Source: an uncultured Haliea sp. (GTDB lineage: Bacteria > Pseudomonadota > Gammaproteobacteria > Pseudomonadales > Halieaceae). Taken from it: a stretch of DNA of 64,000 nt. The notes beneath the pieces are model-generated. The model was given only the letters and a program-made list of their open reading frames with translations, was not told the DNA's origin and searched no databases. Location of the stretch: NCBI GenBank assembly GCA_913061145.1, contig CAJXUQ010000013.1:36126-100125 (forward strand), in the 5' to 3' direction. A program made the translations under genes and the position numbers. This document shows, one piece after another, positions 24,519 to 33,754 of the stretch (positions are counted from its first letter, which is position 1; each line of letters opens with the position of its first letter).

Positions 24519-25949
24519 GTGCAGCCAGCGAATACCGAGGACAGGGCAATCGCTTCTCCCGACATCAGTGACTTGTATCACCTAGCCAGCCAGCTTGAGC
24601 ACGACCGGGATCTGTCGCTGGCGCAGTTACGGCAGCGCGACCGGGAAATCGGCCGGAGCTGCGTCGAGACTGCTGATGACTGGCAGCGGGTACAGCACTG
24701 GTTGCAGTCGGTGGACCCGCAGTCGCAGCGCAGGCCGGAGTGGGCCAGCCGCGCCAATCCCGCGGTTCTGCTCAACCTGTTGGCGCTGTGTGCAGGCTTC
24801 GCCGCTATGGCGGGGCTGTTACTCGGCAGCGCGAATGCGCTGGTCAATGTGCTGTTCTGGTTGTTGGTGTTCGTGGGGCTGCAAGGGCTGCTGATGGTGG
24901 GGTCGCTGCTGGTGCTGTTGCAGCTGCTGTGGGGCAGGGTGCCCCCGGCGTCGCCGGTACAACCGATTCGTTTTGTTCTGCGGCGGCGCTGGCCTGATGC
25001 GCGGGCGCTGCGCGAGGCACAGCCGCTGTTGCGCCTGCTTTTTCTACGCCACGGCCAGGCGCTGGGTGCGCTGTTCGCGGCAGGTGCGGCGGCGGCATTT
25101 CTCGTCTTGCCGGCAGTGGACAACTACGGGTTTGTGTGGGGGTCCACCTATCCGCTCAGCGACCCGTTCATGCAGGCCCTGGTAGACGCGCTTGCCTGGC
25201 CCTGGCAAAGCCTGCTTCCGAGTGCCACGATCGCGCCCGAGTTGCTGAGCAGTAGCCGCTATCACGCGGCGCTGCAGCTGCTGGACGTCGAGCGGTTGGA
25301 GCGCATGCGCGGCTGGTGGGGTTTCTTGATGCTGTGCCTGCTGGTTTACAGTCTGTTGCCGCGCGTGTTGCTGTACCTCCTGTCACGCGCCCTGTACCGG
25401 CGGCAGTTGCTGGCCAGCCTGCTCAGCTATCCCGGTGTCGAGCGCGTGCTGGCACGGATGCAGGCGCCGCTGGTGGCAACCGGTGCGGCACCTGAAGCCG
25501 CCATCACGGGGCCGGGCAAATCCGGCGCTGCGGAGCCGGGCGTTGATACGGCGCCTGTCGCGTGGCCGCGTGCCTTGCTGCTGGAGGTGGCTGGCGCTTT
25601 CGGTGAACAGGCCCCTGCAAGCTACGAAGAGCTCGCGGACGGGCAACCTGCGCAGCGTGCGGGTATTGCCGGTAGCGATCTTGCCACGGACCGGCGGACG
25701 CTGGCGGCGCTGCCGCTTGGGGATATCGACCGGCTCTATCTTGCGGTAAAGGGCTGGGAGCCACCCGTCGCGGAGCTGGCCGATCTACTGGAGCCCCTGT
25801 TCAGCATTCCACAGTGCAGTGTTCTCCTGGTACCGCTGCCGGGCCGTCCCTTGCCGCACCGCAAGGTGGAAGACTGGCGCCTGTTTGCCCGGGCCATGCC
25901 GTTTCAGGCGGTGGATGTGCAGCTGCTGAATCCGGTGGTGATCTCATGA
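24519..25949 (+). CDS. DUF2868 membrane protein
   Basis: The product (about 476 residues from the GTG at 24519) has a helical N-terminus (DLYHLASQLEHDRDLSLAQLRQRDREIG) and four clear hydrophobic segments, at about residues 85-130, 185-205 and 275-300. A soluble C-terminal part ends LPGRPLPHRKVEDWRLFARAM. This is the layout of DUF2868 proteins, which are encoded with DUF3482 GTPases as here. The start is uncertain: the frame is open from an ATG at 24444, but that would overlap the divergent WYL gene; GTG 24519 is used. The stop overlaps the next start (ATGA at 25946-25949). Function is unknown. Confidence 0.75.
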   Translation: MQPANTEDRAIASPDISDLYHLASQLEHDRDLSLAQLRQRDREIGRSCVETADDWQRVQHWLQSVDPQSQRRPEWASRANPAVLLNLLALCAGFAAMAGLLLGSANALVNVLFWLLVFVGLQGLLMVGSLLVLLQLLWGRVPPASPVQPIRFVLRRRWPDARALREAQPLLRLLFLRHGQALGALFAAGAAAAFLVLPAVDNYGFVWGSTYPLSDPFMQALVDALAWPWQSLLPSATIAPELLSSSRYHAALQLLDVERLERMRGWWGFLMLCLLVYSLLPRVLLYLLSRALYRRQLLASLLSYPGVERVLARMQAPLVATGAAPEAAITGPGKSGAAEPGVDTAPVAWPRALLLEVAGAFGEQAPASYEELADGQPAQRAGIAGSDLATDRRTLAALPLGDIDRLYLAVKGWEPPVAELADLLEPLFSIPQCSVLLVPLPGRPLPHRKVEDWRLFARAMPFQAVDVQLLNPVVIS

Positions 25950-27352
25950 GTCTGCCGGTTTTTGCGGTCGTGGGCCGTCCCAACAAAGGCAAGTCAAGTA
26001 TTGTGGCAACACTCGCGCGAGACGATTCCGTGGGGATTGAGGCGCGTGCGGGTTCGACACGCGAAGCACGCGAGTTTCCGATGCGCGTCGATGGCGAGAC
26101 TCTGTACACGCTGGTGGATACGCCCGGCATACAGCGGGCGCGTGCGGTGCTGGAGTGGTTGCGTGCACACGCCGCTGATGCGGCCAGCAGGCCCAGGGCA
26201 GTACGCGACTTTGTTGACGCGCACCGCGACGATCCGCGGTTTCACGATGAGTGTGCACTGTTGCAGCCTGTTGTTGCTGGTGCCGGGATTATTTACGTGG
26301 TCGACGGATCTGTGCCTTTCGGTGCCGACTACGAGGCGGAAATGGAAATTCTGCGCTGGACAGGCCGCCCCAGCCTCGCGTTGATCAACCCCATCGACAA
26401 TGAAGATTATGTGGCGGAGTGGCAGGCCGGTCTGGGGCAATATTTCCAGACTGTGCGCCTGTTCAATGCGCAACGTGCCGAGGCAGAGAAACAGCTTGAG
26501 CTGCTGGTACTGTTTGGGCACCTCGATGAGCAGTGGCGGCAGTCACTGGACCGTGCGGTTGAGGTGTTACGCAGGGAACGCGGGCGTGAACACCGTGAGG
26601 CTGCGGCACTGATTACCGAATGGATTGCCGAAGCACTGGAGTTTCAGCTCTCGCAGCGGGTACCCGAGGGGCTGCCGGTGCAGCCGGTGCAGGACCTCCT
26701 GTTCAGCCGCTACCAGCATGAGCTAAAGGCTCGCGAGCGGCACTGTCGTCGACAGGTGGAGGAGGTCTACCACTATCATCGTCTGCAGCGCAGTGAGCTG
26801 GATCTCGACCTGGAAGCGTCAGAGCTGTTCAACGTGGAGCAATGGTATCTATGGGGGCTGGATCGTCGAGCGCTGGCGCTGGTGGCAGCCTCGGCGGGCG
26901 CATTGCTGGGCGGTGGCACGGGGATGGCCCTGGACGGCGTCACAGCGGGGCTCACAGGCGGCCTGGGCACACTGGTCAGTGGAGCGCTCGGCGCGGCGTC
27001 TGGCGGTATGGCGGCCTTGCGGTATGCTGATGAGATTGCTCAGCTTAGGGTCAAGGGCATTCCCAGCGGCGGTAAACTGGTGAGCTACGGGCCCTCGCGA
27101 AACCCGAATTTTCCCTTCGTGCTACTGGGCAGGGCGCTGCTGCATCAGCAACGTCTGTGCAGTCGCACACACGCCGACCGCAGTGCACTGCAGCTGGATA
27201 CCGCCCTGCTGGCCGATGTCAGCGACGCCGAACGTCGCCAGCTGGCGCGCTGGTTCGCGTCCCTGCGCCAGCCGCGCCGCGCCGCGGCCGCGCGCCAGGC
27301 GCTGGCCGACTGGATCCTGGCCCGCAGGGGTGCGACGCAGGGCGACGCCTGA
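25946..27352 (+). CDS. DUF3482 GTPase with glycine-zipper segment
   Basis: A 468-residue Era/TrmE-type GTPase. The P-loop GRPNKGKSS is at residues 10-18, a switch-like GSTREA follows, and DTPGIQRARAVLEWL (G3) is near residue 60. NPIDNEDYV takes the place of the usual NKxD motif. The second half has a helical region and then a Gly/Ala-rich hydrophobic stretch at about 311-352 (GALLGGGTGMALDG and GGLGTLVSGALGAASGG) like glycine zippers that insert into membranes. It is translationally coupled to the DUF2868 membrane protein. The pair's cellular role is not established; a membrane-remodelling GTPase is a reasonable guess. Confidence 0.85.
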   Translation: MSLPVFAVVGRPNKGKSSIVATLARDDSVGIEARAGSTREAREFPMRVDGETLYTLVDTPGIQRARAVLEWLRAHAADAASRPRAVRDFVDAHRDDPRFHDECALLQPVVAGAGIIYVVDGSVPFGADYEAEMEILRWTGRPSLALINPIDNEDYVAEWQAGLGQYFQTVRLFNAQRAEAEKQLELLVLFGHLDEQWRQSLDRAVEVLRRERGREHREAAALITEWIAEALEFQLSQRVPEGLPVQPVQDLLFSRYQHELKARERHCRRQVEEVYHYHRLQRSELDLDLEASELFNVEQWYLWGLDRRALALVAASAGALLGGGTGMALDGVTAGLTGGLGTLVSGALGAASGGMAALRYADEIAQLRVKGIPSGGKLVSYGPSRNPNFPFVLLGRALLHQQRLCSRTHADRSALQLDTALLADVSDAERRQLARWFASLRQPRRAAAARQALADWILARRGATQGDA

Positions 27353-27360
27353 GCACTCGC

Positions 27361-30300
27361 TCAGCGGATAGCCGATTCCGGCCTGCCTTGCCAGTAAAAG
27401 GGCTGCAGCGTGCTGTCGCCGGTAAATACCTCGGACAGCGACTCCGCCGCATAGACGCGGCCATTCAGCACAACGTGGCTGATACGGTCTGTCTGCCGGA
27501 TATCCTCCAGCGGGTTGCCGTCAATAATGACCAGGTCTGCCAGCTTGCCCGCCTCCAGTGAGCCGATGTCGCCTTCCATCCCGAGGTAGCGCGCCGGATT
27601 GATGGTCGCTGCGGCCAGTGCCTCCATCGGGCTGAAGCCACCACGCACGAAACTCCACATTTCCCAGTGCGTGGCCAGGCCCTCGCGCTGGCCGTGTCCG
27701 CCGGTGTTGACCAGTATTCCGGCGTCCAGCAAGCCTTTGGCGGCCGCGGCGGCGTCGTCATCGCGGTAGTCAGCTTCCGGGGCCATGGGCCTGCGCACCG
27801 AGCGAGGTTGTAATACGGCTGGCGGGACGAAGTTGGCGAGCAGGGGGTGTTTCCACACCTCCGTGTCCTGGTAGTAGTAGTCCTCGGAGGTCAGCCCACC
27901 GAAAGTCACCACCAGCGTGGGGGTGTAGCCCGCTTCGCTCTGTCGCCAGTACTGCAGGACATCCTCGTACAGGCGCAGGGCAGGGACATTGTGCTCGACC
28001 CCGGTGATACCGTCGCCGATCAGGTTCATGTCCATGTGGTACAGGGCCCCACCTTCGGCGACGGGCATCAGGCCCTCGCGGCGGGAGGCTTCGATCACCA
28101 TCTGCCGCTGGTCGCGACGCGGCTGGTTGTAGTTTTTCACGGTCACTGCGCCCTGGGCCTTGAGCCGGCGCACGTGTGCCAGGGCATCGTCCAGGGTCTC
28201 TACCGGCGAATAATAGGTGGACTTCGCACCGTAGATGATTTCAGCCGTGGAGAAAATCCGCGGTCCGAGAATGCGCCCGGCACGGGCATACTCAGCGGCA
28301 GCAAACACCTGGGAGGCGACGCTGGACGGGTTGTGCACCGTGGTAACGCCCAGTGCAAGGTGCGCGAGCAGATCCCAGTTCTGCTGCGGGATAATGTCGG
28401 CGCGGCCGTAGGGGCCGTGCGCATGGATATCAATAAAACCTGGCAGCAGTGTCTTGCCGCCCAGGTCCACGGTGCGGAAGCCCTCCGGTATTGCGAGGCT
28501 GGCATCCCCCACGGCGCGGATGCGGTTACCGTCCAGCAGCACCGTGCCACCGTCAATCACCTCGCGCCGGCTGTTCAATGTGACTACCCGTGCATTGGTG
28601 AGTGCGAGGCGTGTGTCGGGGCGGGCACTGGCCACGCGCATGCTGAGATCCACACCGCTTTCGGGGGGCGTGAAGTCTGCACGCATCGCATCGGCGACGG
28701 TGACCGTGTTCAGTGTCGGGCCCGTACTCCAGACCACTGCGCTCCCTGCGGCGTTCCAGTTCAGGTAGTCGCCGCCGACCCGGCTCAGGCGCACAATGGG
28801 GAACGCGGGCCTGGGATCATCGAGCACCAGCGTTTTGCCCGCGGTGGGCGCGGCTGCTGCGAGGTACATCTGGTGGCCGTTTTCGAAGGCGATGTGCCGA
28901 CCGTCGGGGGCCAGACGGATGCGTGTGGCCAGCTCGGCACTGGCGACCTGTTGTACATCGTGGCCAGTGCGCGACATGGCGATGAGCACTGTGCTCGCGG
29001 TGCTGCTGCCGCGGCCCGAGGCGGTTTCGGCGCGTTCCTGCGCGTAGACCCGGCCATCCGGACCAAAATGGGGGTGTTCACCGCGTGCGCTGACAAACTG
29101 CATGTCGCCGGTGGCGCGCGAGACCAGGTAGATGCCGGGTTGTACCGACCACTCCGGGTTGAGCAGGGCACTGCCGGCCAGCTTGCGCAGGGCCAGGGTA
29201 TCGCCGCTGCCGTCGATAGCCAGTTCCGTGTACTGGCCTTTCGGATGATCCAGGGCACGCGCCTTGCCGCCGCGGACCGGCACGCGGTGAATGCGGCTGA
29301 GTTCGCTGTCTGTCCAGCGCAGGAACAGGATTTCACGACCGTCGGGACTCCACACGGGGGCGTAGTCGAAACCACCTTCGCCGTCCCCCGTGAGGCGCTG
29401 GGGTTCCGCGCTGCCGCGCTTGATATACAGCCGGCCCAGCGATTCGAAAACGATGGCCTTGCCGTCCGGTGACGGTGTGGCGAAGCGCACCATACGGGTG
29501 CTGAAGTGCTCCGGTGCCACGTCGACCGGGAAGCGCACGGCGGGATAGATGTCACGGCTGTCCCTGACTTCGAAGGGGATGTTCAGCAGGGAGCCGTCAA
29601 GCGTGTTCAAACGCCAGATCTTGCCCTGTGCCCAGAACACGATATCGCGGCTGTCAGGGGTCCATTCCATGGTGGGGTAGAGCCCGTGCACAGCCCAGGT
29701 CTCCTGCATATCGAGGTCGAGGCCATCGAACAGCATGCGTTCGGTGCCGGTGGCGAGGTCTTTGACGAACAACCGCGACTGGGCGCGCACCCGCTTGACG
29801 TAGGCGAGTCGCTTGCCATCCGGTGACGGCGTGGCGCGCACCGCGCCGCCGGGGCCGCCGGCCACAGTGCTGACATTCCCACTGGCGAGATCAACCCGGC
29901 GAATCTGGAACAGTTCGGTATTGCTGTCCTGGTGATAGATAAACGTGTCGCCCGGTGTCGTGTTCAGGGAGAAATACAGGCTTTTGCCATCCGGACTGAA
30001 AGCGGGTTCGCCCTGTTCTTTCTGGAAGGTCGGGCTGGGGCGGGGAATCAGCATCTGCCCCGCGTTCTGCGCAGTGCCGCCAACGTGGTACATCCAGATT
30101 TCGCCGGTCCCCAGGGAGCGGGAGGTGGTGTAATGCTTGCGGGCCGCCAGATACTTGCCGTCCGGGCTCCAGCTGGGGCTGTTAAGCAGCCGGAAGTCCT
30201 CAAAGGTAAGTTGCTGCAGTGCGCCGCTGCCGCGTTCCAGCAGCCACAGGTTGTCGCCGCCAGTGCGATCCGAGGTGAAGGCGATATGGCGGCCATCCGG

Positions 30301-30597
30301 GCTGTATTGAGGTTGCATGTCCCAGGCGAAGCCCGTGGTCAGTGGCGTTGCGATCCCGCCGCTGATGGGCATTTCATACAGGTTGCCCAGCAGGTCAAAG
30401 GCAATATGCCTGCCATCCGGGGAGACGTCGATGCTCATCCACGTGCCTTCGCGCACATTGATCGCGGCGCGGGTGGCCGGGGCCGAGAAATCGGGCTCGT
30501 CGACGCGCCATGTGCTACTGTCTTGAGCGTGGGCGGTAGCGCCCGGGATCAGGCCCGCGAGTAGCAGGCCAAGAAGTGTGCGGGTCAGGATGGGCAT
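27361..30597 (-). CDS. exported TolB-like propeller / amidohydrolase fusion protein
   Basis: The 1078-residue protein has a signal peptide (LLGLLLAGLIPGATAHAQ). A long region of WD40-like TolB/PD40 repeats follows; the recurring motif SPDGRHIAF or SPDGK appears at least eight times. After residue 660 comes an amidohydrolase domain. The metal motif IDIHAHG places His725 and His727, and the C-terminus has VNTGGHGQREGLATHWEMW and GSLEAGKLADLVIIDGNPLED. Fusions of this kind are common exported hydrolases in Halieaceae-like and other marine proteobacteria; the substrate is unknown. The start at 30597 was chosen because it gives a standard signal peptide. Confidence 0.9.
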   Translation of the reverse strand: MPILTRTLLGLLLAGLIPGATAHAQDSSTWRVDEPDFSAPATRAAINVREGTWMSIDVSPDGRHIAFDLLGNLYEMPISGGIATPLTTGFAWDMQPQYSPDGRHIAFTSDRTGGDNLWLLERGSGALQQLTFEDFRLLNSPSWSPDGKYLAARKHYTTSRSLGTGEIWMYHVGGTAQNAGQMLIPRPSPTFQKEQGEPAFSPDGKSLYFSLNTTPGDTFIYHQDSNTELFQIRRVDLASGNVSTVAGGPGGAVRATPSPDGKRLAYVKRVRAQSRLFVKDLATGTERMLFDGLDLDMQETWAVHGLYPTMEWTPDSRDIVFWAQGKIWRLNTLDGSLLNIPFEVRDSRDIYPAVRFPVDVAPEHFSTRMVRFATPSPDGKAIVFESLGRLYIKRGSAEPQRLTGDGEGGFDYAPVWSPDGREILFLRWTDSELSRIHRVPVRGGKARALDHPKGQYTELAIDGSGDTLALRKLAGSALLNPEWSVQPGIYLVSRATGDMQFVSARGEHPHFGPDGRVYAQERAETASGRGSSTASTVLIAMSRTGHDVQQVASAELATRIRLAPDGRHIAFENGHQMYLAAAAPTAGKTLVLDDPRPAFPIVRLSRVGGDYLNWNAAGSAVVWSTGPTLNTVTVADAMRADFTPPESGVDLSMRVASARPDTRLALTNARVVTLNSRREVIDGGTVLLDGNRIRAVGDASLAIPEGFRTVDLGGKTLLPGFIDIHAHGPYGRADIIPQQNWDLLAHLALGVTTVHNPSSVASQVFAAAEYARAGRILGPRIFSTAEIIYGAKSTYYSPVETLDDALAHVRRLKAQGAVTVKNYNQPRRDQRQMVIEASRREGLMPVAEGGALYHMDMNLIGDGITGVEHNVPALRLYEDVLQYWRQSEAGYTPTLVVTFGGLTSEDYYYQDTEVWKHPLLANFVPPAVLQPRSVRRPMAPEADYRDDDAAAAAKGLLDAGILVNTGGHGQREGLATHWEMWSFVRGGFSPMEALAAATINPARYLGMEGDIGSLEAGKLADLVIIDGNPLEDIRQTDRISHVVLNGRVYAAESLSEVFTGDSTLQPFYWQGRPESAIR

Positions 30598-30729
30598 GGC
30601 ATGGTCCGGATTCGGTGGTTTGAGTAGAGCGGCCCGGACACAGAGAGTGATCCAGCCGCCGACAGGCGCGTACCATACTACGTGGTTTCCCTGCTGTGAA
30701 ATGCAGCCCCGTTCAGTCATGGAGTTTGT

Positions 30730-31254
30730 ATGGAATTGATTCGATCCCTCGCGTTGCTGCTGGCTCTGGCTTGCGCTGTTCCGGCCATCGCGGAAGAACT
30801 GCAGGTCGGGGATAGCGCCCCCGCGTTCAGTCTGATGGGCAGCGATGGCAAACAGTATTCGCTGGCCGACTTCAAGGGCAAACAGGCGGTGGTGCTGGCC
30901 TGGTACCCGCGTGCCTTTACGTCGGGCTGCACCGTGGAGTGCAAGTCGCTTGCTGAAAACGGGCACCTGATTCGGGAATACGATGTGACCTATTTTATGG
31001 CCAGTGTCGACGAGGTTGAGGAGAATCGCCGGTTTGCTGAGGAGACCGAGGCCGATTTTCCGCTGCTGAGTGACCCGGAGAAGCAGGTGGCGGAGGCCTA
31101 CGGCGTGCTGGCCATGATGGGCTTTGCCAAGCGGCATACGTTCTACATCGGCGTTGATGGCACCATTCTCAAAATTGACCGCGCCATCAACCCCGCTACG
31201 GCCGCACAGGACATGGCGGCGAACCTCGGCGCCCTGGGCATTCCCAAGCGCTAG
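30730..31254 (+). CDS. exported peroxiredoxin (AhpC/TSA, Bcp-like)
   Basis: A 174-residue thiol peroxidase with a signal peptide (residues 1-21, ending AIA), so it acts outside the cytosol. The peroxidatic cysteine is Cys67 in [14 protein letters not shown] second cysteine lies at Cys71, one residue closer than the CxxxxC pair of typical Bcp/PrxQ proteins, so disulfide chemistry may differ. [27 protein letters not shown] and the C-terminal region fit the AhpC/TSA family. GGAG lies 9 bases before the ATG. It diverges from the amidohydrolase gene across 132 bases. Confidence 0.9.
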   Translation: MELIRSLALLLALACAVPAIAEELQVGDSAPAFSLMGSDGKQYSLADFKGKQAVVLAWYPRAFTSGCTVECKSLAENGHLIREYDVTYFMASVDEVEENRRFAEETEADFPLLSDPEKQVAEAYGVLAMMGFAKRHTFYIGVDGTILKIDRAINPATAAQDMAANLGALGIPKR

Positions 31255-31329
31255 GCCCGGCGCTCACTGTGCTGCGGGGCCCCGTTCGTCCCGCGGCACC
31301 CTCCGTTGGTCGTTTTATCCCGGACTGAG

Positions 31330-31358
31330 CTGGCACTTCCGCGAGCGGCTTCTATAAT
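31330..31358 (+). promoter_or_regulatory. sigma70 promoter of the MATE gene
   Basis: CTGGCA (31330-31335, 4 of 6) and a perfect TATAAT (31353-31358) are 17 bases apart. Transcription would begin near 31365, leaving a GC-rich leader of about 100 bases that contains a minimal ATG-TAA start-stop pair at 31374-31379. Confidence 0.6.
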
Positions 31359-31468
31359 GTCGGCCTTTTTCACCATGTAACGCTGACGCTGCACCGGCGG
31401 CCGGTTCCGGTAGACCGCGCTTGCGGGCGTCGGCGGCGGGGCCAGTCCGGGCGCCGTCGGGGATAATA

Positions 31469-32830
31469 ATGCTCAGCACAGGCCAGACACGTGAATTGCT
31501 TCGCTTGGCGCTACCCATGGTGGTGTCGCAGAGTGCGTTCGCCTTGATGGTGTTCACTGATCGCCTGTTTCTGTCGCGTATCGACGCCCTGCACATTGCC
31601 TCCGCCCTGGGTGGCGGCGTTACATTTTTTGTCAGTGTATCCCTGTTCATTGGCGTAATGTCCTACGCGACTGCGCTGGTGGCACAGTATTACGGCTCCG
31701 GTCAGTTGCAGAAGTGCCCGCGCGTGCTCACCCAGGGCGTCATCATGGCGCTCGCCTGCCAACCGCTGCTAGTGGTTATTGCCTGGGGCATGGGCGGCCT
31801 GTTTGCCGCCATGGGGCATCCTCCGGAACAGGTGATACTGGAGCGGCAGTACTATCATGTGATGATGGGCGGTGCCTTCTTTGCCCTGGTCAAAGCCTGT
31901 GTGGCGGGCTATTTCTGCGGCATTGGCAAAACCCGCGTCGTGATGATCACCGATGTGCTGGGCGTGCTGATCAATATACCGCTCACCTGGGTATTGATCT
32001 TCGGCAAGTTTGGCTTTCCCGAGTTGGGTATTCGCGGCGCTGCGCTGGGCACCGTAATCGCCACGGCATGCAGCCTGCTGATCTATGCGGCCTTTTATTT
32101 CAACCGTATCCATCGTGAGCGCTTTCACGTCGCCGAGGCTTTCCACTATGACCGGGGAATCCTGCAGCGCTATGTGCGGCTCGGTCTGCCATCGGGCTTC
32201 GAGACGTTTGTTGGCGCCGCCACCTTCAATTTCTTTTTACTGCTGTTCCAGTCCTATGGCATCACCGAGGGCGCTGCAATGGCGATTGTCTTCAACTGGG
32301 ACATGTTGAACTACGTGCCGTTGATAGGCCTGAACATCGCCGTCACCAGTATGATTGGGCGCTATGTGGGTTCGGGGGACATGACCCGGGCGAACCAGGT
32401 GATCGCGGCCGGTTTTACCGTCGCACTTGGCTTCTCCGTGCTGCTGGCCCTGTTCTTTGTGCTGTTCCGATACGAGCTGATGATGGTGTTTGCCACCCCG
32501 GAGCAGGATTTCACCGCCATCGTCGCACTGGGCGCGAGCATGATGCTGGGGATGGCGACCTATGTGGTGGCAGATGCGGTCATTCTGGTTTGCAGCGGGG
32601 TGTTGCGTGGTGCCGGGGATACCCGCTGGCTGATGAACACCTCCATGACCCTGCACGTGCTGATGCTTCTGGGCCAGTATGTGATGATCAAGCATCTCGG
32701 CGTGGGCCCCCTGGTCAGCTGGTGGGGCTTTGTGGCGATGCTGTTGGCACTCGCGCTGGTGTATCTCCTGCGCTTGCGCGGTACGACCTGGCGCAGGCCG
32801 TCCCGGCTGGCCCGCGTGATGGCCGAATAA
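31469..32830 (+). CDS. MATE family efflux transporter
   Basis: A 453-residue inner-membrane exporter with twelve predicted helices. The N-terminal LALPMVVSQSAFALMVFTDRLFLSRID and the second-half VFNWDMLNYVPLIGLNIAVTSMIGRYVG match the two repeats of the MATE fold. Family members export drugs or metabolites using Na+ or H+. The ATG at 31469 follows GGGGATAATA, a weak ribosome binding site; the frame is open to 31421 without matching the family. It ends 6 bases from the convergent acyltransferase gene. Confidence 0.92.
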   Translation: MLSTGQTRELLRLALPMVVSQSAFALMVFTDRLFLSRIDALHIASALGGGVTFFVSVSLFIGVMSYATALVAQYYGSGQLQKCPRVLTQGVIMALACQPLLVVIAWGMGGLFAAMGHPPEQVILERQYYHVMMGGAFFALVKACVAGYFCGIGKTRVVMITDVLGVLINIPLTWVLIFGKFGFPELGIRGAALGTVIATACSLLIYAAFYFNRIHRERFHVAEAFHYDRGILQRYVRLGLPSGFETFVGAATFNFFLLLFQSYGITEGAAMAIVFNWDMLNYVPLIGLNIAVTSMIGRYVGSGDMTRANQVIAAGFTVALGFSVLLALFFVLFRYELMMVFATPEQDFTAIVALGASMMLGMATYVVADAVILVCSGVLRGAGDTRWLMNTSMTLHVLMLLGQYVMIKHLGVGPLVSWWGFVAMLLALALVYLLRLRGTTWRRPSRLARVMAE

Positions 32831-32836
32831 CTGACG

Positions 32837-33718
32837 CTACAGGGTCAGTATGCGGCGCAGCAGGCTGTTTTCACTGCGCTGCTGTTCCCGTAAAAGCAAC
32901 AGCGCCTGCAGTTGCTGTTCGATCTCGCCGGCGACGTCATCGCGAATCTTGCGCAGCTGCGCCTTGCCCGGTTTCCGCCGCGCGTAGGCTGCCAGGTCAA
33001 TGGGTCGGCCGAAGCCGAGAAAGCAGCGCTGGGGTTTGGGCAGCGCGGTGCCCAGTGCGCCGATGGCGAGGGGGGGCAGCGCGTCGCTGCGCGTATCTTC
33101 TGTCAGCAGGCCGACACGGCGTAACAGCCGGCCTGGTAACGAATCCGGCAGTGCCTCGCTTTCTATCAGGTGGTCATAGAACTCGTCCGGCCCCACGATG
33201 CCAAAGGGCATGATGGTATAGCCGTATTGCGCGGCCATGCGGATGAAGCCAAAGCGCTCCTTCCATTGCAGCTGGTAACGCAGTCGGTTTGGCTTCACCG
33301 CCTCATGCGCACCTCCGGGAAACACCAGAAGGTCCTGGCCGTGGGCCATAAGGGCACTGCAGACCTCGGGGTGACCCATGGCGGCGCCGCGCGCCAGCAG
33401 GGCCTGCTCCATCTGCGGGTGGGTAAACAGGAATTTATCGCCCAGAGGCCGCAGAAAGCGGCCGTACTGCTGCTGCAGTATGGAAACAACCACCATGCCA
33501 TCCAGTGCGAAGAGGCTGTGGTTGCCGACGAACAGGCAGGGCCGTTGGGGTATGCGCTCAACACCGCGTACTTCGGGCCGGAAGTAGCGTTTGATGATCT
33601 GGTAGGCAATCTGCAGGTCGCGACTGCGCGGCACCTCGGTGAGCGCGAGGGCGCGCTCAATGTGCCGTTGCAGACGTTCGCCCTCCAGTGGCTGATTGTC
33701 CCTGTCGAGTGCTGTCAT
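32837..33718 (-). CDS. lysophospholipid/glycerol acyltransferase family protein
   Basis: A 293-residue PlsC-like acyltransferase. The catalytic HxxxxD-type motif appears as GNHSLFALDG near residue 70, and the second block FPGGAHEAVKP near 138 stands for the EGT-type motif. It probably esterifies a lysophospholipid or related acceptor at the membrane. It lies 36 bases downstream of ptsP on the same strand and could be co-transcribed. An association with the WS/DGAT elsewhere in the window is speculative. Confidence 0.85.
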   Translation of the reverse strand: MTALDRDNQPLEGERLQRHIERALALTEVPRSRDLQIAYQIIKRYFRPEVRGVERIPQRPCLFVGNHSLFALDGMVVVSILQQQYGRFLRPLGDKFLFTHPQMEQALLARGAAMGHPEVCSALMAHGQDLLVFPGGAHEAVKPNRLRYQLQWKERFGFIRMAAQYGYTIMPFGIVGPDEFYDHLIESEALPDSLPGRLLRRVGLLTEDTRSDALPPLAIGALGTALPKPQRCFLGFGRPIDLAAYARRKPGKAQLRKIRDDVAGEIEQQLQALLLLREQQRSENSLLRRILTL

Positions 33719-33754
33719 GCGATGGTCCGTTGTGCCGGCGGGCCGGTCAGTATA

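Noticed and set aside
27847..29472. 541-codon plus-strand frame inside the amidohydrolase gene
   Set aside because: Antisense to repeated SPDG-type propeller motifs and the HxH amidohydrolase site; no ribosome binding site or domain.
31359..31468. Assignment of the MATE leader to a known riboswitch class
   Set aside because: I could not match conserved core bases of any class I know; reported only as a structured leader.
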